Under the pieces are notes generated by a model. It saw only the letters and a program-made list of their open reading frames with translations. It did not search any database and was not told the origin of the DNA. Positions 8,993 through 17,346 of a DNA stretch of 64,000 nucleotides are shown one piece after another; the first letter of the stretch is position 1, and each line of letters begins with the position of its first letter. The translations under genes were made by a program, and so were the position numbers. The stretch comes from Paracoccus liaowanqingii (GTDB lineage Bacteria > Pseudomonadota > Alphaproteobacteria > Rhodobacterales > Rhodobacteraceae): NCBI RefSeq assembly GCF_004683865.2, contig NZ_CP040760.1, forward strand, positions 1-64,000, written 5' to 3'.

Positions 8993-10549
8993 TTGATTGT
9001 GCTCAGAAAGATTTTCTACGTTCTGGATCTTGTCGCTATCATTCTTTTTGTTGCGCACATCGCGTATCGTCCGCCGTCGCTCCAAGGAAGAACGTCAAGC
9101 CAGGCCGTCGAGGCCTCGGATATAACCGCGCTCGGCCAGTTGGCGGTCGTTCCCCCGGGGACCGACAACCAGATGTCCGGCGTGCTGTCGTTGATCGAAG
9201 GACCCGATGCTTTTGCATCCCGCATTGCGCTGATCCGTTCGGCTCAGGTCGCACTAGATGTCCAATATTATATCTGGGAGCGCGATGCGACCGGGCTCAT
9301 ATTGCTTGATGAGCTTCGACGCGCCGCGCAGCGGGGTGTCCGCGTCCGGCTCCTCCTCGACGATAACGGAGTTCCTGATCTGGAGTCCGATCTTGCAGCA
9401 CTCGACGCCTTGCCCCTGGTCGAGGTCCGGCTCTTCAACCCATTTATCTTTCGGAGTGTGAAGCAGCTAGGTTATGCCTTCGACTTTTTCCGATTGAACC
9501 GACGCATGCATAATAAGTCTCTCACAGCAGATGGCGCAGTCAGCGTGCTGGGCGGCCGGAATGTGGGTGACATATATTTCGGCTTCGGCGACGGTATACA
9601 CTATCTCGACACGGATGTGCTTGTCACCGGCAGGGCGGCCGCGGCTGTCGGAGAAGACTTCGACCGCTACTGGTCGAGCCTCTCGGCGCATCCGGCCGAC
9701 CGTATTCTTCCGGCTGCGTCGGTTAAAGCACTGGAACAATTAAATGTCGATGCCGAGGCCGCAGCAAGCTCAATTGAAGGAAAGCTATACGCTGAACACC
9801 TCCGAAGCTCGGATATCGCGAAAGGAATAGCTGCGGGACGATTGGACCTTGTCTGGGCCAAGGTGACCCTTGTCTCAGACGACCCGGCAAAAGGAATGGG
9901 AAAGGCACGTGCGGGGAGCTTGTTGTTTCCTCAGCTCGTGGCTCTCCTTGATCACCCTGTAAATTCAATCGATCTCGTTTCCGCCTATTTTGTTCCGGGT
10001 AAACAGTTTACCGAAACGCTGGCGGATCTCGCCTCGAACGGAACTCGAATACGGATCCTGACAAACTCTCAAAATGCGACGGATGTCACGGTCGTTCATA
10101 GTGCTTACGTTAAGTATCGCCCTGAACTCCTGAGGGCGGGTGTGGAGTTGTTTGAACTAAAATCGTCTGTCACCGCCTATGCCGAACCAGATACAGTGCT
10201 GCCGCTCGCATCGTCGGGTGCCAGCTTGCATTCAAAAACTCTCGTCGTGGACGAAGAAACCGTCTTCATAGGATCGTTCAACTTTGACCCAAGATCGCTG
10301 TTTCTGAATACGGAAATGGGAGTCCTTATCGAGGATGATACGGTCGCAAACGAGTTGACAGTCATTTTTGCAAGGACATCGGCAACGGCGAGCTATCGCC
10401 CACAGTTGATTGCCGACGGGTCTTTGGTCTGGGACGCGCTGACCGCTGCGGGGCAATGGGTCCGTTATCATAAGGAGCCGGGCACGACTTCCACCTCCCG
10501 GGCACTTGTGCTTGCCATGGGCTTGCTACCGATCGAATGGCTCCTCTGA
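8993..10549 (+). CDS. phospholipase D / cardiolipin-synthase-like membrane protein
   Basis: A 518-residue PLD-superfamily protein with both HKD motifs: H173-x-K (MHNKSLTADGAVSVLGGRN) and H413-x-K (LHSKTLVVDEETVFIGSFN), the second followed by FDPRS. Family members transfer or hydrolyse phosphatidyl groups, e.g. cardiolipin synthesis. An N-terminal hydrophobic segment (residues 4-26) would anchor it with the catalytic domains in the periplasm. The start is a TTG at 8993 (AGAAGG about 5 nt upstream); the GTG at 8999 is an equally possible start. Codon use is less GC-rich than in the flanking operons. It is monocistronic by spacing. Confidence 0.85.
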   Translation: MIVLRKIFYVLDLVAIILFVAHIAYRPPSLQGRTSSQAVEASDITALGQLAVVPPGTDNQMSGVLSLIEGPDAFASRIALIRSAQVALDVQYYIWERDATGLILLDELRRAAQRGVRVRLLLDDNGVPDLESDLAALDALPLVEVRLFNPFIFRSVKQLGYAFDFFRLNRRMHNKSLTADGAVSVLGGRNVGDIYFGFGDGIHYLDTDVLVTGRAAAAVGEDFDRYWSSLSAHPADRILPAASVKALEQLNVDAEAAASSIEGKLYAEHLRSSDIAKGIAAGRLDLVWAKVTLVSDDPAKGMGKARAGSLLFPQLVALLDHPVNSIDLVSAYFVPGKQFTETLADLASNGTRIRILTNSQNATDVTVVHSAYVKYRPELLRAGVELFELKSSVTAYAEPDTVLPLASSGASLHSKTLVVDEETVFIGSFNFDPRSLFLNTEMGVLIEDDTVANELTVIFARTSATASYRPQLIADGSLVWDALTAAGQWVRYHKEPGTTSTSRALVLAMGLLPIEWLL

Positions 10550-10761
10550 TCACTCTGCTCCTGTGAATGTTTGACCCAATCCAAGCCGTATGCCGTGAGC
10601 GTTGCAATCTTGCGGTTGTCAGGGGGCAGGTCAGCGCCTCAGAGCAAAGTTCGTTCACAAAAAACTGGATATGAGAAAACGTATGTAACGTCCCAGACCA
10701 ACGCGAGACATGCGACAGGCTTAAGTTTCTTGGGTACACGATGGCCTTGAAGGACACAGAG

Positions 10762-11460
10762 ATGAGAAATCACTCCTTAAAACTTGGAAGTCTGGCAGCT
10801 GCTCTTGTAACTGCAACTTCGTTACTTGCGATGCCCACCGTTTCCCACAGTGCTCCGGCTGGTTTTGGTCACGCGGACGAACCGCCGGGTGAACATCGCA
10901 CCGGGCCGCGCAGCGACCGACGTGCCCAGGGCGTGGCCGGCGTCGAACGTCACTTCGATCGTCCCGGCGTACGGTCAGACCGCCCAGGGGTGCCGATGGG
11001 ATTTGAGATCGCCGCGAGGCTTTCGGCCCTTGAGGTTTATGTGGGGATCAGAAGTGATCAGGAAGACGCGTGGCGGCGCTACACGTCATCGTTGATTGGT
11101 CTTTTCGACAGTCCGATGCCCATGCCGCCCGAGGGTGGGCCGGCACGTGGCGAGAACCAAGAAGATCCGCAACAGGGTGAGAACGCGCCTACGACCCCAC
11201 CACTGCTTTCAGAGCGGTTGGCAAATGATGTCATCGCGCGTGGAGAAACGGCACGCGATCTTCAGGAAGCCATCGCCGAGCTGCGCACCACACTTGATAG
11301 CGCACAGCTCACTCGGCTTGCTGCGATAGAGCCCTCTCTCGTGGCACTGCCCGGCCCTGGCGGGCCAGACCACCCACGGATAAAGGGGCCTGGCGCTGAC
11401 AGTATGGATAGGGATGATCGCGGCCCACGCCCAACGCCGCCATCTCCCTCGGATCGGTAA
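10762..11460 (+). CDS. Spy/LTXXQ-like periplasmic protein
   Basis: A 232-residue secreted protein. The signal peptide MRNHSLKLGSLAAALVTATS...SHSAPA favours the ATG at 10762 (with AAGGACACAGAG upstream) over the one at 10741. After an Arg/Gly/Pro-rich linker, a helical region (GFEIAARLSALEVYVGIRSDQEDAWRRY...) resembles the LTXXQ (Spy/CpxP-like) module found in periplasmic stress proteins; a second helix contains LRTTLDSAQLTRLAAIEPSL. The C-terminus is Pro/Asp-rich. Chaperone or metal-stress roles are family-based guesses. Confidence 0.6.
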   Translation: MRNHSLKLGSLAAALVTATSLLAMPTVSHSAPAGFGHADEPPGEHRTGPRSDRRAQGVAGVERHFDRPGVRSDRPGVPMGFEIAARLSALEVYVGIRSDQEDAWRRYTSSLIGLFDSPMPMPPEGGPARGENQEDPQQGENAPTTPPLLSERLANDVIARGETARDLQEAIAELRTTLDSAQLTRLAAIEPSLVALPGPGGPDHPRIKGPGADSMDRDDRGPRPTPPSPSDR

Positions 11461-11789
11461 CTTCCAAGGGTTCGGGGGGATGCATTTTCGGAAACCACGT
11501 CTTTAAATGTCAGCCTTGTTTAGTTAAGTTCCAAGCTGAATTTTTCGCCTGCCATGAGTGCAGAACCGGTGAGGTCTATCTCGTCCAGCGTTACGGCCGA
11601 TGGCCAAACAACGGACGAGATAGATCCGTTCCAGCCAGATTATTTAGCCAATAAGCCGCAATTTGTTGTGGGCTTATTTTTACTTAAGTTAGTAAAAAGT
11701 TAAGGATATATTCTCAGTTTTTTTTGAACCCTGCAGTTTGCAAGTTGATGCCCCCCGGGCTTTCAGTTCTTCAGAAAGGCGTGTCCAGG
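11461..11789. other. intergenic region with a stem-loop
   Basis: AT-richer DNA of 329 bp. It holds a 12-bp perfect inverted repeat (listed separately) and an open frame of 49 codons (from ATG 11554) that spans it without an RBS. The frame just before 11790 has two other in-frame starts. Nothing else is seen. Confidence 0.4.
11575..11624. repeat. 12-bp perfect inverted repeat, 26-nt spacer
   Basis: TCTATCTCGTCC (11575-11586) is mirrored by GGACGAGATAGA (11613-11624). The spacer contains a nested GGCC-gat-GGCC hairpin. No T run follows, so it is not a simple terminator. It could fold as a structured RNA leader or be a pair of protein-binding sites. Confidence 0.6.
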
Positions 11790-11999
11790 ATGCTATCAGG
11801 TCCGCAAATTGGCGATACCACCAGAGCAGAAATTACCCGTGATATGACCGATAATATGCTTTCGATACTCAATAGATTTCGAGGCGTTGGAATTCTTGCG
11901 CTTGAAATTCGCGGCGACAAACTATTTGTGCTAAACCCTTTGACCAAAAAATACGAAGTCGTCAGCATGGTCCAGGTCCCCCCCTCGTCAGATCGCTAG
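11790..11999 (+). CDS. small hypothetical protein
   Basis: A 69-residue frame from ATG 11790 with AAAGG about 10 nt upstream. The product (MLSGPQIGDTTRAEITRD..., EIRGDKLFVLNPLTKKYEVV) has no signal peptide or TM segment and reads like a folded helix-plus-strand protein. No family was recognised. Its 3' end overlaps an open frame on the other strand, so one of the two may be spurious. Confidence 0.35.
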   Translation: MLSGPQIGDTTRAEITRDMTDNMLSILNRFRGVGILALEIRGDKLFVLNPLTKKYEVVSMVQVPPSSDR

Positions 12000-12182
12000 A
12001 CGGGTGTACTGTCCCAAAGCAAAGGGATCGGCCAAGATATCGACATCATCTTGGCTATATGCCCGGCGGATAGTAGGCAGAATATGTCCTACAGCTTCGG
12101 CGCTGATCACCTTTGATGGTAAGATGCTGGTAGCATCTAGCCCGCACGCCCCTTCAAGGCCACGGAGGATGTATACTCTAAT
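11988..12182 (-). pseudogene. possible N-terminally truncated gene remnant
   Basis: The minus strand is open for 64 codons after a TAG at 12183-12185, with no start codon near its 5' end. It encodes a protein-like sequence (GLEGACGLDATSILPSKV..., DDVDILADPFALGQYTRLAI). This looks like the C-terminus of a gene whose front was lost. No family was recognised; it could be a chance frame. Confidence 0.25.
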
Positions 12183-12423
12183 CTATTAAGTATTTCTAAA
12201 TACCTCGGGCATTACACCACCTTGACTAACACATGGCACGCTGACTGTTTCGACGCGTTCAGTCGAAGGTTACTCGCCCACGCGTCACCCTGGCCTAACT
12301 AGTGTATTTGCGATGGATAGCGGGCACTATCAACGAGTGCAGTGTGCTAAGGGCAGACGCCTTCACCGAGTCTATATAGATGTCGGCAACAATCGAATAA
12401 GATAAAAATATTTTTGGGATATT
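12183..12423. other. AT-rich gene-free stretch
   Basis: No supported coding region. A small palindrome TTCGAC-N7-GTCGAA lies at 12249-12267. Base composition is clearly lower in GC than the operons on either side, as is common in acquired or decaying DNA. Confidence 0.4.
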
Positions 12424-12459
12424 AGCCGCCCTGCTGAAAGGGCGGCTCTCAGGCCGCCC
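12424..12459 (-). terminator. stem-loop terminator of the DUF481 gene
   Basis: AGCCGCCCT (12424-12432) pairs perfectly with AGGGCGGCT (12439-12447) around a 6-nt loop; GCCGCCC at 12453-12459 offers an alternative partner. Read on the minus strand it lies 43 bp after the DUF481-protein stop and is followed by an A/T-rich tract ending in five T. Confidence 0.6.
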
Positions 12460-12489
12460 TTCCTAAGGATGTGCTTTGAAAGCGAATAC

Positions 12490-13437
12490 TCAGAACCCGT
12501 AGACCACGGCCACGCCGACCGTGTTGTCGGTGCGGATGGTGCGATTTTCCTGATACTCGGTCGTATAGCTGACGCGAGTTGCCAGCTGTTCCGAAATCTG
12601 GAAATTCACGCCAAACTCGTTCGAGATGACGTCGTCTGAGTCCTTTGAACCCAAATAGTCTGTGTCGTTAGTGAGGAAGACGTTTTCATTGAAGCGATGA
12701 TAAAGGCGCGACGAAGCGATATAGCCCGTTTCGGTATTGGAGGATGCGTCCGATGCGACCAAAACACCGTCGATCAGCGTGGCACCCGCATAGGCCTCAC
12801 CAGTCTCAGTATAACGAACGCCGACACCCGCTTGGACCCTCCAAGTCGTATCTGGCGTATTGATCACACGGTAGCCCGGACCGAAGCCCAAAAAGGCGTC
12901 TCGACGAAAGTCCGAAAACTCGGCGCCATAATCTTCGTCAGATTGCGCGTCGCTATTTCGAACGCCGTCGACCAGGCCGTTTTGGCTGATACGGCCGAGT
13001 GCAAAAGCGTAGAACTGATCATTGAAATAGTACTGCGCATCATAGATCGCTTTGACGTCTTCCTGATCCTTATTCCCGAAATCATCCTCACCAAATTCTA
13101 AGGAAAGGCCGACACTTTGTGCAATCTGGCCCTGATTGAAGTTCACCCGACCGGCAATCGCCAGATCCTGGTTCTCTGTGTTCCCGGTGCGGCCAGTGTA
13201 ACTCAACGACATTGTGCCAAATAGCCCCTGCCGACGATCCGCCGGACCAAAGCGGTCCGGGTCAATATCGCGCTCGAAGCGGTCAGTCACATCATCCTCG
13301 ATGTCAGTGATGCGGTCGTCGATCCCTGAAATGCCGGTTGCATCCGCGCCGGTTGCAATTTCAGACTGGGCAAATGCCGGAACCGCGAGCGCGATTACAA
13401 TTGCAGCGGTACTGGTCAGCAGAGTCATTTTTCTCAT
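12490..13437 (-). CDS. DUF481-type outer-membrane beta-barrel protein
   Basis: A 315-residue exported protein: signal peptide to about residue 23 (VPAFAQ), an acidic coiled segment (GIDDRITDIEDDVTDRFERD), then a series of amphipathic beta strands (GLFGTMSLSYTGRTGNTENQD..., YQENRTIRTDNTVGVAVVYGF) and a C-terminal Phe, the usual outer-membrane barrel signature. The layout (FGTMSLSY-TGRTGNT early, paired strands) fits the DUF481 salt-induced outer-membrane family. Its ligand is unknown. It is transcribed alone and ends at a good terminator. Confidence 0.75.
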   Translation of the reverse strand: MRKMTLLTSTAAIVIALAVPAFAQSEIATGADATGISGIDDRITDIEDDVTDRFERDIDPDRFGPADRRQGLFGTMSLSYTGRTGNTENQDLAIAGRVNFNQGQIAQSVGLSLEFGEDDFGNKDQEDVKAIYDAQYYFNDQFYAFALGRISQNGLVDGVRNSDAQSDEDYGAEFSDFRRDAFLGFGPGYRVINTPDTTWRVQAGVGVRYTETGEAYAGATLIDGVLVASDASSNTETGYIASSRLYHRFNENVFLTNDTDYLGSKDSDDVISNEFGVNFQISEQLATRVSYTTEYQENRTIRTDNTVGVAVVYGF

Positions 13438-13482
13438 TTGGTCCTCAGGAGTGCTATGTTTCTTGACTGCGGAAGCGGAATT

Positions 13483-13875
13483 TTAGTCGGTCAAATTGTT
13501 CAGCAAACCGAGGACCTTTACGATCCTGAACTTGCTGGTGTCGACGAGGACCAGATGGTCATTGACCACCCGATATTCCTGCCCTTGCGGCGGCCTGTCG
13601 AAGCCACTTTCCGATGCCTGATTGAACGGTTGGCCCTGTTTGCCGCTCTCACCGGTACGTGGCGTGGAGGGTTCGTTTCGCTGCGAGACGTCCTGCCGCT
13701 GCCTGCCTTGGTGGCTAATTCGTTCAGAGGCAGGAGCCGAGGCAATATCGGCCGACTTCATGCACGACATACTCTGGGGCGGGCATGTCTCAAGGCGCTG
13801 AGGCTGAGCATGGCTGACCGACGCGGTTGAGATCGTAAGGGTTGCAGCTGTGACGAGGCGGCCTAGAAAGTGCAT
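13483..13875 (-). CDS. RcnB-like periplasmic protein (paralogue of the 133-612 gene)
   Basis: A 130-residue exported protein. ATG 13875 is chosen because AGGGAGGAC precedes it and the product then begins with a clean signal peptide (MHFLGRLVTAATLTISTASVSHAQPQ). The C-terminal module, PPQGQEYRVVNDHLVLVD...RIVKVLGLLNNL, is nearly identical to that of the protein at 133-612; the linker between lacks the 13-residue repeats. Both have a Cys pair soon after the signal peptide (CPPQSMSC here, CPRGEQSC there), perhaps a disulfide. It lies just upstream of and codirectional with the DUF481 gene. Confidence 0.65.
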   Translation of the reverse strand: MHFLGRLVTAATLTISTASVSHAQPQRLETCPPQSMSCMKSADIASAPASERISHQGRQRQDVSQRNEPSTPRTGESGKQGQPFNQASESGFDRPPQGQEYRVVNDHLVLVDTSKFRIVKVLGLLNNLTD

Positions 13876-14117
13876 CGTGTCCTCCCTGTCCAAACAGAAG
13901 AGGTGAGAGGCATTTTCTTCATAGTACGTCTCCTTTCGGCGGTCCGAGTATCGACGCCCTGCTTATAGGCCCTGCGTGTCCGGCATTCGTCTGCACGGTA
14001 TCAAATGGTTTCCAATGAGGCCTGTTTTGTATCCTAATATTGCTCGAACCCACAATGTTGATAGGGACTGCCTCTCGTTTCAGTGGCAACCATTTGAGCC
14101 TTACGAGGCGATGGCAG
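13876..14117. other. gene-poor stretch with an inverted repeat
   Basis: No coding region can be supported. It carries the 17-bp imperfect inverted repeat at 14001-14097 and borders a helicase fragment, so it is probably a scar of past insertions. Confidence 0.4.
14001..14097. repeat. 17-bp imperfect inverted repeat pair, 97 bp end to end
   Basis: Positions 14001-14017 (TCAAATGGTTTCCAATG) and the reverse complement of 14081-14097 (TCAAATGGTTGCCACTG) agree at 15 of 17 bases, the first ten exactly. The arrangement resembles a miniature inverted-repeat element or two solo IS ends. No clear flanking duplication was seen. Confidence 0.5.
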
Positions 14118-14228
14118 CTGATGAAGGCCGTGCCGGGCAAGGCAGCGTTTCTGATCGTCGGCGACATCGACCAGCTTCCGTCCGTCGGCACCGGGCAGGT
14201 CCTTGCAGACGTCATCGGCTCTCCTTGA
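14118..14228 (+). pseudogene. fragment of a RecD-like DNA helicase gene
   Basis: The 36 codons before the TGA at 14226 encode [21 protein letters not shown] then [14 protein letters not shown], which closely matches the Walker B region of RecD2-type ATP-dependent helicases (VGDxDQLPSVGxGQVLxD). Real RecD2 proteins are about 700 residues, so this is an isolated internal piece without start or the rest of the motor. Downstream to 14443 the frame is broken and nothing else is recognisable. Confidence 0.7.
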
Positions 14229-14443
14229 ACTCATCTGACCAACGGCGCCGCTCGCCGACTGGCGCACCGTCAAACCGCTCCGTCACAGCCTCGGCCATGT
14301 CTCAAGCCGCAGCGCAATCGGATTGATCGAAGTGTCTCTTCGCAAACCGCCGTCGAAGGGTTCTCAGGACGGTCAGCTCTCTGTTTCGTACCTGGGGTGG
14401 ATGGATCTTGTCGGCACAGTTACCTGGTGATCTTCATGTAATC

Positions 14444-15187
14444 TCAGACAATGCCGGCGCGCAGAAGGACAGCCATGGCGCTTTGGAAATGCGCATCCAT
14501 CTGAGCCTGGGCGGCGGCAGCGTCGCGGTCCAGGATCGCGCGGGCGATCCGCTGATGGCAATGGATGTTGTCGAGACGATTTTCGTCAGTTGATCGAGAG
14601 CGCCAGCCAATCGCCCAGGTCTGCCGCGTGATCACCCGGAAACTCTCGATCAGCAGAGAATAAAGCGGATTGCCCGAGGCCCTTGCGATCACTTCGTGAA
14701 ACTGGATGTCCAGTTCCTGGATCTGACTGTGGTCGCGCTCCAGCGCGGCAAACATGCTGTCAACGATCGTCGACAGCTCGCCGGCCTCTCTGTCAGACCG
14801 GCGCAGCGCTGCCAGTTCGACTGTGCGCATCTCCAGTGTGCGGCGGACATCCAAGATTTGCTGGATACTGACCCCGCCCGTATAAGACGCATGATCCAGA
14901 ACCAGTCCCAAGGCGCTGGCATCGGGGCTTGCCACCCGCGCCTTCCGGCCATTGCCGATGGCCAGGATCTGCAACGTTGCCAAACCCCGCATCGCCTCAC
15001 GCAGGACGGGGCGCGAAACGCCCAACTGTGCAGCCATCTTCGTTTCCGAGGGCAGAGTCTGACCGGGCATCAATCTTTCGGCACGGATGAGCGCGCGGAT
15101 GCCGTCCATGGTCCGGTTGACCAGGGACGGATCCAGAGCGAACGCGACTTCGCCAGATTGTAAGACAGGTTTTAAACTTTTAGACAT
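14444..15187 (-). CDS. GntR-family regulator, FadR/FCD type
   Basis: A 247-residue transcription factor: N-terminal winged helix (about 25-90; ERLMPGQTLPSETKMAAQLGVSRPVLREAMRGLATLQIL) and a C-terminal all-helical FCD domain with the metal/ligand pattern D...H (ELDIQFHEVIARASGNPLY; later NIHCHQRIARAILDRD). Such proteins sense carboxylates or sugar acids. It is divergent from the sugar-acid operon at 15377-21397 with a 189-bp gap, so it is the obvious local regulator, probably a repressor released by the substrate. Confidence 0.92.
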   Translation of the reverse strand: MSKSLKPVLQSGEVAFALDPSLVNRTMDGIRALIRAERLMPGQTLPSETKMAAQLGVSRPVLREAMRGLATLQILAIGNGRKARVASPDASALGLVLDHASYTGGVSIQQILDVRRTLEMRTVELAALRRSDREAGELSTIVDSMFAALERDHSQIQELDIQFHEVIARASGNPLYSLLIESFRVITRQTWAIGWRSRSTDENRLDNIHCHQRIARAILDRDAAAAQAQMDAHFQSAMAVLLRAGIV

Positions 15188-15235
15188 ACAATTTCCATAT
15201 TTTGGGTTGACTCAATGTAGCAAAATCGTTTGTCT
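15182..15235. promoter_or_regulatory. inverted-repeat operator candidate in the GntR/dehydratase gap
   Basis: AGACATACAATTT (15182-15194) and AAATCGTTTGTCT (15223-15235) are inverted copies matching at 11 of 13 positions, centres 41 bp apart. Each contains a TTGT-N-TGTCT-like core that resembles FadR-type half-sites. The left copy covers the regulator's own start codon, which suits autoregulation. A TTGACT at 15207-15212 could be a -35 element for the plus-strand operon. Confidence 0.4.
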
Positions 15236-15376
15236 GAGCGCTATCAAATACGGCATGGGGAGAGTGTCGTCAGGGTATTCAGCCTTAAAACTCGTTACTC
15301 GGCGCCGTGTTCGCCGGCCAAAGCAACGTGTCCGAGTGCTACCTCGCAGGGGTTCGGGCAACAAACTGGATTGCAC

Positions 15377-16579
15377 ATGAAGATCACCGCCATCAGGACT
15401 TTCCGCGCCGAAGAATTCTCTAACCTTCTGTGGGTGCATGTCCACACCGATGCCGGCATCACCGGACTGGGAGAGACGTTCTATGGCGCTGCCGCGGTCG
15501 AGGCGCATATCCACGACACTCTGGCCTCGCGTCTTGTGGGCAAGGACCCGTTGCAGATCGAGGCGCTGCATCGCGAGATGCTCAACCTGCCGATGGCACA
15601 GGCCTCGACAGGGGTGGAACACCGGGCCTGTTCGGCCATCGACATTGCGCTGTGGGACATCTTCGGCAAGCTGTGCGGCCAGCCGGTTCATCAGATGCTG
15701 GGTGGCCTGTGCCACGACCGGCTACGCATCTACAACACCTGCGCCGGCACCCGCTATGTACGTACCAACCGCATCCGGCCGGTGGACACGTGGAACCTGG
15801 ATGGTCAGGACGGCCCGCATGAGGATCTCGACGCTTTCATGTCGCGGGCCGGCGATCTGGCACAGGATCTTTTGTCGAACGGCATCGGCGCAATGAAGAT
15901 TTGGCCCTTCGACCCGGCGGCCTTGGCGAACAAGGGGATGCATATCACCCGCGACGAACTGAAGGCTGCGATCCGCCCGTTCGAGCTGATCCGAGAAGCC
16001 GTGGGCGACAAGATGCAGATCATGGTCGAGCTGCATTCGCTGTGGAACCTGCCCATGGCCAAAAAGATTGCCCGCTGGCTGGAGCCATTCGAGCCCACCT
16101 GGTACGAGGACCCGATCCGCATGACCAACGCGCAGGTGCTGGCGGAATTTGCCGCGTCGACCGATGTGTGGACCTGCGCGTCCGAGACATTAGGCACACG
16201 CTTTGCCTACAAAGAGTTTCTGGACCGCGACGCCTGCCATGTGGTGATGGCCGATCTGTGCTGGACGGGCGGGCTGACTGAGGGGCGCAAGATCGCCGCG
16301 ATGGCTGATCTGTATCACCGCCCCTTCGCGCCGCACGACTGCATCGGCCCGGTGGGCTTTGCAGCGGCCGTGCACATGTCTTTCAGCCAGCCAAACACCC
16401 TGATCCAGGAATCCGTGCGCGCCTTCTATGACGGCTGGTATCGGGAACTGGTGACAGACGTGCCCCAGATCGCGGACGGGCATGTCCAACCGATGGAGGG
16501 GCCGGGACTGGGTACCGAATTGCTCCCCAACTTCTTCGAACGATCTGACCTCAGCACAAGATTGACGGAGGCTGAATGA
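15377..16579 (+). CDS. mandelate racemase/muconate lactonizing-family sugar-acid dehydratase
   Basis: A 400-residue enolase-superfamily enzyme, likely a Mg-dependent acid-sugar dehydratase. ATG 15377 starts the conserved N-terminal strand (MKITAIRTFRAEEFSNLLWV); the frame is open upstream but that part is not conserved. Seen are the capping domain, the MKIWPFD strand, and three acidic metal-ligand strands (MVELHS, WYEDPI, CASETLG), plus the late His of APHDCIGPVG. The substrate is not given by sequence, but neighbouring gluconate/idonate-type dehydrogenases and a TRAP importer point to an aldonic or uronic acid. The RBS is weak. Its stop overlaps the next gene's start. Confidence 0.85.
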   Translation: MKITAIRTFRAEEFSNLLWVHVHTDAGITGLGETFYGAAAVEAHIHDTLASRLVGKDPLQIEALHREMLNLPMAQASTGVEHRACSAIDIALWDIFGKLCGQPVHQMLGGLCHDRLRIYNTCAGTRYVRTNRIRPVDTWNLDGQDGPHEDLDAFMSRAGDLAQDLLSNGIGAMKIWPFDPAALANKGMHITRDELKAAIRPFELIREAVGDKMQIMVELHSLWNLPMAKKIARWLEPFEPTWYEDPIRMTNAQVLAEFAASTDVWTCASETLGTRFAYKEFLDRDACHVVMADLCWTGGLTEGRKIAAMADLYHRPFAPHDCIGPVGFAAAVHMSFSQPNTLIQESVRAFYDGWYRELVTDVPQIADGHVQPMEGPGLGTELLPNFFERSDLSTRLTEAE

Positions 16580-17346
16580 TGTCGCTTTCCCTTTTCGATC
16601 TCACCGGACGCACGGCACTGATTACCGGATCCTCACGGGGACTTGGCCGCGCCTTTGCCGAAGGGCTGGCGGGCGCGGGCGCGCGGGTGATCCTGAACGG
16701 GCAGGACAAGGACCGGCTGGACGACGCCGCGACTGAGATGCGCGCCGCAGGCCATGACGTGCAGACGCTTGCCTTCGACGTCGCAGACGAGACGGCCATC
16801 GTCGCGGCCTTCGACCGTCTGGACGCTGAGGGGATCGAGGTCGACATCCTGATGAACAACGCCGGCATCCAGTTCCGCCGGCCCATGCTGGAGCTGGACA
16901 GTGCCGACTGGCGCCGGGTGATCGAGATCAACTTGACCTCGGCCTTCATCATCGGACGCGAGGCAGCAAAGCGGATGGCCCCCCGTGGACGGGGCAAGAT
17001 CATCAACATCGGTTCGCTGACCTCGGAACTCGCCCGCGCGACGGTCGCGCCCTACACGGTCGCCAAGGGCGGCATCAAGATGCTGACCAAGGCGATGGCA
17101 GCCGAATGGGGCGAAAAGGGCATTCAGGCCAACGCCATCGGGCCGGGCTACATGATCACCGACATGAACAAGGCGCTGCTGGAGAACGTCGATTTCGACG
17201 CTTGGGTCAAGGCGCGCACGCCCATGCGCCGGTGGGGCCTGCCCGAGGAGCTGGCAGGCACGGCAATCTATCTGGCCTCGGATGCGTCGAACTATGTCTC
17301 GGGACAGATCATCTATGCCGATGGCGGCATGATTTCGGTGCTGTGA
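16576..17346 (+). CDS. SDR-family gluconate 5-dehydrogenase-like oxidoreductase
   Basis: Classical 256-residue short-chain dehydrogenase. Cofactor motif TGSSRGLGRAFAEGLA near the N-terminus, NNAG at about 94, catalytic Ser/Tyr/Lys in IGSLTSEL...APYTVAKGG, and a C-terminal YVSGQIIYADGG. The overall sequence is closest to IdnO/gluconate 5-dehydrogenase (FDLTGRTALITGSSRGLG, WGEKGIQANAIGPGYMITDMN). It would interconvert 5-keto-gluconate and gluconate or a similar pair. The start overlaps the dehydratase stop (ATGA), and it overlaps the next gene, so translation is coupled. Confidence 0.85.
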   Translation: MMSLSLFDLTGRTALITGSSRGLGRAFAEGLAGAGARVILNGQDKDRLDDAATEMRAAGHDVQTLAFDVADETAIVAAFDRLDAEGIEVDILMNNAGIQFRRPMLELDSADWRRVIEINLTSAFIIGREAAKRMAPRGRGKIINIGSLTSELARATVAPYTVAKGGIKMLTKAMAAEWGEKGIQANAIGPGYMITDMNKALLENVDFDAWVKARTPMRRWGLPEELAGTAIYLASDASNYVSGQIIYADGGMISVL

